Below are positions 33,622 to 38,253 of a stretch of 38,253 nt of DNA, piece after piece; the stretch's first letter is position 1; the number at the start of each line of letters is the position of its first letter. The notes beneath the pieces were generated by a model. It was not told the origin of the DNA. It was given only the letters and a program-made list of their open reading frames with translations, and did not search any database. The stretch covers positions 22,495-60,747 of the forward strand of contig DHNM01000063.1 in the NCBI GenBank assembly GCA_002409525.1, given 5' to 3'. The stretch is from Eubacterium sp. UBA5416 (GTDB lineage: Bacteria; Bacillota; Clostridia; Lachnospirales; Lachnospiraceae). The position numbers and the translations under genes are program-made.

Positions 33622-34401
33622 ATGAGTGAAGTAATCGTTGTTACATCAGGTAAAGGCGGCGTCGGTAAAACTACCACTGCCGCCAACATAGGAATCGGTC
33701 TTGCCCAGATAGGCAAGCGTGTAGTTATGGTGGATACTGATATCGGTCTTCGCAATCTGGATGTGGTTTTGGGACTTGAGAACAGAATTGTCTATAATCT
33801 GGTTGATGTGATTGAGGGAAACTGCAGATTGAAACAGGCACTGATCAAGGACAAACGTTATCCTGATCTTTTCCTTCTTCCATCAGCACAGACGAGAGAT
33901 AAAACTTCCGTTTCTCCGGAACAGATGGTGAAACTATCTGAGCAGCTTCGGGAAGGGTTTGATTTTATTCTGCTGGACTGCCCGGCGGGGATTGAGCAGG
34001 GATTCGAAAATGCAATCTCTGGAGCTGAGAAAGCAATTGTAGTGACAACACCTGAGGTTTCTTCAATCCGGGATGCCGATCGAATCATAGGACTTTTGGA
34101 AGCACATGATCTGCGTGATATCGGACTGGTGATCAACCGGATACGCCCTGATATGGTTCGGAGAGGTGAAATGATGTCTGTAGATGACGTGGTAGATATT
34201 TTAGCAGTTTCACTTTTGGGTGTCATACCCGATGATGAGCAGATCGTAGTTGCAACCAATCAGGGTGAATCCGTTACAGGATGCAATTCTGATTCGGGAA
34301 GGGCCTTCGTCAATATCAGTAAAAGGCTTACGGGAGAAGAGGTTCCCTTCCAGGACCTTAATGAGAAAAAGGGACTGTTCAGCCGCCTTTTCAGACGTTA
34401 G
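33622..34401 (+). CDS. minD: Septum site-determining ATPase MinD
   Basis: MinD is a ParA/MinD-type ATPase that binds the membrane in its ATP form and positions the division inhibitor. The deviant Walker A is SGKGGVGKTT at 9-18, with signature Lys11 and Lys16; DTDIGLRNLD follows near 39-48. The C-terminal membrane-targeting helix is visible (NEKKGLFSRLFRR). GGGAGG precedes the ATG. minE follows after 8 bases. No minC lies upstream, where clostridia often have it; only 62 bases separate PBP2 from minD. Confidence 0.96.
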   Translation: MSEVIVVTSGKGGVGKTTTAANIGIGLAQIGKRVVMVDTDIGLRNLDVVLGLENRIVYNLVDVIEGNCRLKQALIKDKRYPDLFLLPSAQTRDKTSVSPEQMVKLSEQLREGFDFILLDCPAGIEQGFENAISGAEKAIVVTTPEVSSIRDADRIIGLLEAHDLRDIGLVINRIRPDMVRRGEMMSVDDVVDILAVSLLGVIPDDEQIVVATNQGESVTGCNSDSGRAFVNISKRLTGEEVPFQDLNEKKGLFSRLFRR

Positions 34402-34409
34402 GTGCCACT

Positions 34410-34667
34410 ATGCGCGTATTTTCACGAAAAAAGAAAACTCCTAAGTCGATTGCCAAGGAGCGTCTTTCCAATCTGCTTCTCGCAGAGAGGATGGATTGTT
34501 CTCCACGCATGATGCTAATGATGAAAAATGATGTTACACAGACGATTAATCGATACATACCGGTGAATGAGGAAGATATTATCTGCCAGATTAAACATAC
34601 ACCGGCAGTATTGGTTTATGAAATACCGATAAAACGAACAGAGGATACGCATGTTAAAACGCTATAA
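34410..34667 (+). CDS. minE: Cell division topological specificity factor MinE
   Basis: MinE stimulates MinD ATPase and gives the Min system its pole-to-pole dynamics. The 85 residues have the basic amphipathic N-terminus (MRVFSRKKKTP), the MinD-contact helix AKERLSNLLLAER at about 15-27, and the C-terminal dimerisation fold. The length matches E. coli MinE (88). Its 3' end overlaps rodA by 17 bases. Confidence 0.93.
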   Translation: MRVFSRKKKTPKSIAKERLSNLLLAERMDCSPRMMLMMKNDVTQTINRYIPVNEEDIICQIKHTPAVLVYEIPIKRTEDTHVKTL

Positions 34668-35808
34668 ATTACGTAACTATAATTTCAGACTGGTTATAAT
34701 GCTTGTTGCCATTTCAAGCATAGGTATCCTGCTAGTCGGATCTGCCGACCCGTCACTGCAGAAAAAACAGTTGATTGGTGTGATCGGCGGGCTGATCCTG
34801 ATGGTTATTGTTTCGCTGATGGATTACAGCTGGCTGCTTAATTTCTACTGGATATTCTATGTTCTGAATATAGTGCTTTTACTTGCGGTTGCTTTTATGG
34901 GCAGCAACAAGAAAGGTGCTTCCAGATGGATACAAATCGGAGGGTTTCAGTTTCAGCCGACAGAGGTCTGCAAAATTCTGCTGATCATGTTTTTTGCAAT
35001 GTTTCTGATGAAACATGAAGAGAATTTGAGCACTTTAAAAACTATTCTCGAAGCGCTGATGCTTATTGCCATACCTCTGATATTAATCATTAGACAGCCG
35101 GACTTAAAAAACACACTCACCATTGCTGCGTTGTTTTGCATCTTGATGTATGTCGCCGGTTTGAGCTATAAGATTATCGGGGGAACGATACTGGTGGTTG
35201 TGCCGCTTGTCGTGGTACTGTTACTTTTGATCACGCAGACGGATATTCCAATTATCAATAATTACCAGAAGGACCGTATTATGGCAAAACTGTTTTCTGA
35301 AGATGCAGAGTACAGTGATGATTTGAGACAGCAGGAAAACTCCATTACGGCCATTGGCTCCGGACAGCTGACCGGAAAGGGTCTCAATAATAATGAGGTA
35401 TCTTCCGCAAACAAAGGTAAATTTGTAGCCGAGAGTCAGAATGACTTTATCTTTGCTGTAGCAGGTGAAGAGCTTGGTTATACAGGGTCGTGTGTGCTGC
35501 TGCTTTTGCTGTTTGGAATTGTATTTGAATCTATACGCATGAGCAGGAGAGCAAAGGACCTTTCCGGTGCTCTTATTTGCTGCGGAGTGGCCTCCTTAGT
35601 TGCGATACAGGGATTTATCAATGTGGCTGTGGCAACAGGGCTGATTCCCAATACGGGAACGCCACTGCCATTTGTCAGTTATGGTCTTACATCCCTCTGG
35701 AGTCTGTATATAGGTATGGGACTTGTGTTGAATGTAGGACTTCAAAACAGAACTTATCCGGGAGGAGAAAAGAAATATGAATATAGGGCTTATCGCACAC
35801 GACACTAA
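34651..35808 (+). CDS. rodA: SEDS peptidoglycan glycosyltransferase RodA
   Basis: RodA polymerises lipid II into glycan strands, partnered with the PBP2 encoded upstream. The 385 residues contain about ten membrane segments. The essential Asp is probably Asp151 in QPDLKN, and the extracellular motif ESQNDFIFAVAGEELG and the NTGTPLPFVSYG signature are present. Two sites differ from the common consensus: QPDLGT reads QPDLKN, and SYGGSS reads SYGLTS. An AGAGGA ribosome site lies inside minE. The end overlaps mgsA by 32 bases. It could be called FtsW-like, but neighbours favour RodA. Confidence 0.92.
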   Translation: MLKRYKLRNYNFRLVIMLVAISSIGILLVGSADPSLQKKQLIGVIGGLILMVIVSLMDYSWLLNFYWIFYVLNIVLLLAVAFMGSNKKGASRWIQIGGFQFQPTEVCKILLIMFFAMFLMKHEENLSTLKTILEALMLIAIPLILIIRQPDLKNTLTIAALFCILMYVAGLSYKIIGGTILVVVPLVVVLLLLITQTDIPIINNYQKDRIMAKLFSEDAEYSDDLRQQENSITAIGSGQLTGKGLNNNEVSSANKGKFVAESQNDFIFAVAGEELGYTGSCVLLLLLFGIVFESIRMSRRAKDLSGALICCGVASLVAIQGFINVAVATGLIPNTGTPLPFVSYGLTSLWSLYIGMGLVLNVGLQNRTYPGGEKKYEYRAYRTRH

Positions 35809-36172
35809 GAAGACGCTGCTTCAAAACTTTTGTATTGCTTATCGTTCTATTTTAACGAAACATGAGCTTTATGCAACAGGGACATCAGGTCGACTGGTAC
35901 AGGAGGAAACAAACCTCAACGTGCATAAGTTTCTGTCGGGGCATGTAGGTGGTGAACAGCAGCTGGCGTCTATGATTGATCAGGGGCTTATTGATCTGAT
36001 GTTTTGTTTTTACGACCCGCTAAAGCCGAGAAAACAGGAAACGGATGTACATGAACTGGTCCGTCTATGCGATCTTCACTGTATTCCTGTTGCAACGAAT
36101 ATGGCTACAGCTGAGATGCTTATAAAGTCTTTGGACAGAGGGGATTTGGATTGGCGTGAAATCTGCAGATAA
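35777..36172 (+). CDS. mgsA: Methylglyoxal synthase
   Basis: This enzyme converts dihydroxyacetone phosphate to methylglyoxal and phosphate, a bypass of lower glycolysis used when phosphate is limiting. The 131 residues show the family features: N-terminal IGLIAHDTKK, TGTSGRLVQ near 34-42, LIDLMFCFYDPL near 72-83, and IPVATNMATAEMLI near 103-116. The usual PHDPDV following the DPL motif reads KQETDV here. GGGAGGAG gives the start inside the rodA end. Its place in the rod-shape cluster is conserved in clostridia, without a known reason. Confidence 0.93.
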   Translation: MNIGLIAHDTKKTLLQNFCIAYRSILTKHELYATGTSGRLVQEETNLNVHKFLSGHVGGEQQLASMIDQGLIDLMFCFYDPLKPRKQETDVHELVRLCDLHCIPVATNMATAEMLIKSLDRGDLDWREICR

Positions 36173-37271
36173 CACAAATGAAAATAAAGATATAAAAAAG
36201 GGTAATACAAACAGTATGTCAGATACCAATATTAATATAAGCGGAAAATATAATGATACTCATAAACATAAAACGCTGCACATACTGTTAATACTGATCC
36301 TGGTACTGGTTCTCATACTTGGCACACTGTTTGGAATCATAAACTTCAGACAGGGCAGAATGATGGATCTGTCGGTTCCGTACAATATTAATCTTGATCA
36401 CAATCTTATAAATAATGCATCGGATCCTGAAAGCGTTTTGACGACGACTGGGTTTGCCTCTGACTTATGTGTATCTCCTGAGGCTCTTCCAAGAGATGGT
36501 GTGGCTATGACATCAACGGATGAAAAGGTCTTGCTTTTCAATCTTGACACGTCCACACCGCTATTCGCCCAGGGAATATATGACAGAACATATCCTGCCA
36601 GCATTACCAAGATCATGACTGCAATTGTTGCCCTGAAATATGGAAATATGAATGACGAGGTGACGATTTCAAAGGAAGCTGTCACTCTTGAAAAAGATGC
36701 TCAGCTCTCTGGAATGGTCCCGGGTGATAAAACTACCATGGATGCCCTGTTTCATGCTTTAATGGTGTATTCAGCGAACGATGCGGCTATGGCTATTGCC
36801 GAACATATCGGTGGTACAGTAGAAAATTTTGTGAACATGATGAATGAAGAGGCAAGAACGCTTGGCATGACCGGAACACATTTTGTCAATCCGCATGGAC
36901 TGCATGATGACAATCATTATACCACGGCATATGACATTTATCTTATGTTTAATGCCGCATATCATTATCAGGAGTTTTATGACACCATGCAGACGAATGC
37001 ATACAACCTGAATGTGACAAAACCGGATGGAAGTACATCGGCAATCCGTCTGGATTCCACAGATAAATATCTGACCGGTGAAAAAACTATGCCTCAGAAT
37101 GTGTCCGTCCTGGGAGGAAAAACCGGTACTACAAGCCAGGCAGGTTCCTGTCTTGCGATACTAAGCCAGAATTCATATGGGCAGCCTTTTATTTCAATTA
37201 TTTTAAATGCCGAGAATAAAAATATATTGTATGGTGACATGGATCTGCTGCTTAATCAAATTAATCAATGA
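36156..37271 (+). CDS. D-alanyl-D-alanine carboxypeptidase, S11 family
   Basis: This penicillin-binding protein trims the terminal D-Ala from peptidoglycan pentapeptides. Motifs, counted from GTG 36156: Ser149-Ile-Thr-Lys152, Ser206-Ala-Asn208 and Lys322-Thr-Gly324. Rather than a cleaved signal, it has an Asn/Lys-rich cytoplasmic tail and one membrane segment (about 43-64), so it is probably an N-terminally anchored type II protein; there is no obvious C-terminal amphipathic anchor of the DacA kind. The start is uncertain: GTG 36156 overlaps mgsA by 17 bases, and ATG 36216 would shorten the tail by 20 residues; neither has an ideal ribosome site. Confidence 0.88.
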   Translation: MKSADNTNENKDIKKGNTNSMSDTNINISGKYNDTHKHKTLHILLILILVLVLILGTLFGIINFRQGRMMDLSVPYNINLDHNLINNASDPESVLTTTGFASDLCVSPEALPRDGVAMTSTDEKVLLFNLDTSTPLFAQGIYDRTYPASITKIMTAIVALKYGNMNDEVTISKEAVTLEKDAQLSGMVPGDKTTMDALFHALMVYSANDAAMAIAEHIGGTVENFVNMMNEEARTLGMTGTHFVNPHGLHDDNHYTTAYDIYLMFNAAYHYQEFYDTMQTNAYNLNVTKPDGSTSAIRLDSTDKYLTGEKTMPQNVSVLGGKTGTTSQAGSCLAILSQNSYGQPFISIILNAENKNILYGDMDLLLNQINQ

Positions 37272-37287
37272 ACTTTCAGATTTTGGG

Positions 37288-37316
37288 TTGTAAAGTTTAC
37301 TTATCTGCACTATAAT
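37288..37316 (+). promoter_or_regulatory. Predicted sigma-A promoter for the small P-loop gene
   Basis: TTGTAA (37288-37293) and a perfect TATAAT (37311-37316) are separated by 17 bases, giving a leader of about 55 bases before the ATG at 37379, which has a strong AAGGAGG site at 37364-37370. Confidence 0.7.
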
Positions 37317-37378
37317 TAAAAAAGGATCTAAGAAGTTTTTAGTGAAATTACATATCCAAGTCTAAGGAGGAAACTGCT

Positions 37379-37804
37379 ATGGTTCAATTAATTGTGGGAA
37401 AAAAAGGAAAAGGAAAGACAAAACACCTTTTAGACAAAGTAAATAACGAGGTAAAAGCTGCCTCAGGCAGTATTGTATATCTAGATAAGAACTCGAAGCA
37501 TATGTATGAGTTGAATAACAAAGTACGTTTGATAGACTGTTCTCGTTTTCCGCTTACGAACAGTGATGAATTTATTGGTTTCATCTGTGGAATTCTTTCA
37601 CAGGACCACGACTTAGAACTAATGTATCTGGATAGTTTCCTGTGTAATGCTAAATTAGAAGAAAATGGTGATCAAATGGAGGAATGCATTGATCAATTGG
37701 AGAACATTGGTAATATGTTTAATGTTACCTTTGTTCTTTCTGTTTCAAAAGATAAAGAGGAATTTACGGAGGAACTACAGGATAAGATTGTTTTTGCTTT
37801 ATAA
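37379..37804 (+). CDS. Small P-loop protein of unknown function
   Basis: This 141-residue protein has a Walker A motif at the extreme N-terminus (GKKGKGKT, residues 7-14; Lys13 and Thr14 would contact phosphates) and a hydrophobic strand ending in Asp that could be Walker B (LELMYLDSFL near 79-88). The rest, including TFVLSVSKDKEEF near 120-132, fits a minimal RecA/ASCE-like core without extra domains. I do not recognise a characterised family; clostridial homologues are often labelled only as ATP-binding protein. It is monocistronic, with its own promoter and terminator, and has no signal or membrane segment. Confidence 0.75.
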   Translation: MVQLIVGKKGKGKTKHLLDKVNNEVKAASGSIVYLDKNSKHMYELNNKVRLIDCSRFPLTNSDEFIGFICGILSQDHDLELMYLDSFLCNAKLEENGDQMEECIDQLENIGNMFNVTFVLSVSKDKEEFTEELQDKIVFAL

Positions 37805-37810
37805 TTCGAA

Positions 37811-37851
37811 AGATATATAAAAAAGGACCCGCGGGGTCCTTTTTTATATCT
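37811..37851. terminator. Bidirectional intrinsic terminator between convergent genes
   Basis: AAAAAAGGACCC pairs with GGGTCCTTTTTT across a 3-base loop (GCG), and the flanking agatata/tatatct extends the symmetry. With A-runs on one side and T-runs on the other, it can stop transcription from both the P-loop gene (+) and the DUF378 gene (-). Confidence 0.92.
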
Positions 37852-37866
37852 ATGTGATTCAAAACG

Positions 37867-38085
37867 CTAAGCGTCTTCCCGGTTCTGATCAGTGAATCTT
37901 CCATATGCACTGATCAGATAGAGACCGCATACTCCTATAACAATATAAATAATTCTGGAAAGCCAGCTTAAATTTCCAAATAAAAATGCGATAAGATCAA
38001 ACTTCAAAAGACCAACCAACCCCCAGTTGACAGCTCCGATAATGACAAAAGTCAGAGCCGTGTAATCTAATCCCTTCGAATTCAT
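37867..38085 (-). CDS. DUF378 (YuzA-like) small membrane protein
   Basis: This 72-residue protein has two membrane segments (about 9-30 and 42-61). The pattern LDYTALTFVIIGAVNWGLVGL-, with the conserved NWGLVG, defines DUF378; the family has no known function. AAGGAGG lies 8 bases upstream of the ATG on the minus strand. It is the only minus-strand gene in the window and converges on the P-loop gene at a shared terminator. The hydrophilic C-terminus (GRFTDQNREDA) is probably cytosolic. Confidence 0.9.
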   Translation of the reverse strand: MNSKGLDYTALTFVIIGAVNWGLVGLLKFDLIAFLFGNLSWLSRIIYIVIGVCGLYLISAYGRFTDQNREDA

Positions 38086-38208
38086 TACTATTCCTCCTTA
38101 CTGAGTACTTCTCATATCTCTAACTTTCCCATATTTACAATATTTATACATTAATGTAGTTTTTGATTAATTGCACCTTGAGTATTAGCCGGTAAAATGA
38201 TAAAATGA

Positions 38209-38253
38209 ATGATACAAGGACCAAAAAGTTATGCTTTTCATGCAAGCATGAAA
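38209..38253. repeat. Second left end of the structured repeat (truncated by window)
   Basis: ATGATAC (38209-38215) is followed after the same spacing as in the mreB-mreC copy (27 bases from element start) by the palindrome TTTCATGCAAGCATGAAA (38236-38253). The middle part differs (AAGGACCAAAA against CAGGGTCAAAA), so this is a diverged family member. The window ends within its first hairpin. The rest of the 38086-38208 gap shows nothing I can assign beyond AT-rich sequence upstream of the DUF378 gene. Confidence 0.6.

Noticed and set aside
1..38253. CRISPR array, tRNA or rRNA genes, prophage or transposase genes
   Set aside because: None seen by reading. No regularly spaced direct repeats, no cloverleaf-like segments and no integrase or transposase motifs in any supported frame.

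Overview
This 38.3-kb window looks like a chromosomal core segment of a Gram-positive, spore-forming clostridium, most likely a Lachnospiraceae-type gut Firmicute. The evidence is the gene order and family content: yqfC-yqfD-phoH-ybeY, miaB-mutS-mutL-miaA next to a YnbB-like PLP enzyme, radC-mreBCD-PBP2-minDE-rodA-mgsA, an NfnAB-type reductase pair, and many GTG/TTG starts with strong Shine-Dalgarno sites. This is inferred from protein families and synteny, not from a marker-gene comparison. All genes but the last lie on the + strand. No rRNA, tRNA, CRISPR array, phage or transposase gene was seen. No gene-free stretch exceeds 300 bases; the longest (about 29047-29273) is mostly a structured repeat.

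Layout: (1) 1-3366: end of a repeat element, uppP and an FtsK/SpoIIIE DNA translocase. (2) 3379-7386: a promoter and leader, then the NfnA/NfnB-like flavoprotein pair, rlmH, a PAP2 phosphatase and a DUF2284 metal-binding protein. (3) 7442-12062: sporulation-linked yqfC and yqfD, phoH, ybeY, a DUF3048 lipoprotein and a small membrane-anchored BofC-like protein, closed by a terminator. (4) 12149-15020: proline synthesis (proB, proA) with a DUF896 gene and a 5-formyl-THF cyclo-ligase between them. (5) 15141-16079: an M14 zinc carboxypeptidase. (6) 16062-27195: a promoter with a hairpin at the predicted transcript start, then miaB, mutS, mutL, miaA, a methionine-gamma-lyase-family gene and two FAD proteins, tightly packed. 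(7) 27203-37271: radC, a divergent mreB, mreC, mreD, an oversized PBP2, minD, minE, rodA, mgsA and a D,D-carboxypeptidase. (8) 37288-38253: a small P-loop protein with its own promoter, a bidirectional terminator, a convergent DUF378 membrane protein and the start of another repeat copy.

The wall and shape genes form the main theme. UppP and possibly the PAP2 protein recycle the lipid carrier. MreC/MreD/RodA/PBP2 form the elongation machinery, MinD/MinE act in division-site selection, and the carboxypeptidase trims peptidoglycan. The items most worth a second look are the MreB homologue, whose ATPase motifs are altered; a roughly 245-residue insertion in the PBP2 transpeptidase domain; minDE without an adjacent minC; and a hairpin-rich repeat with 17-bp matching ends, one copy of which lies inside the mre cluster. 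I see no convincing wholly new multi-gene system; the novelty here is in variants of known machines and in the repeat.
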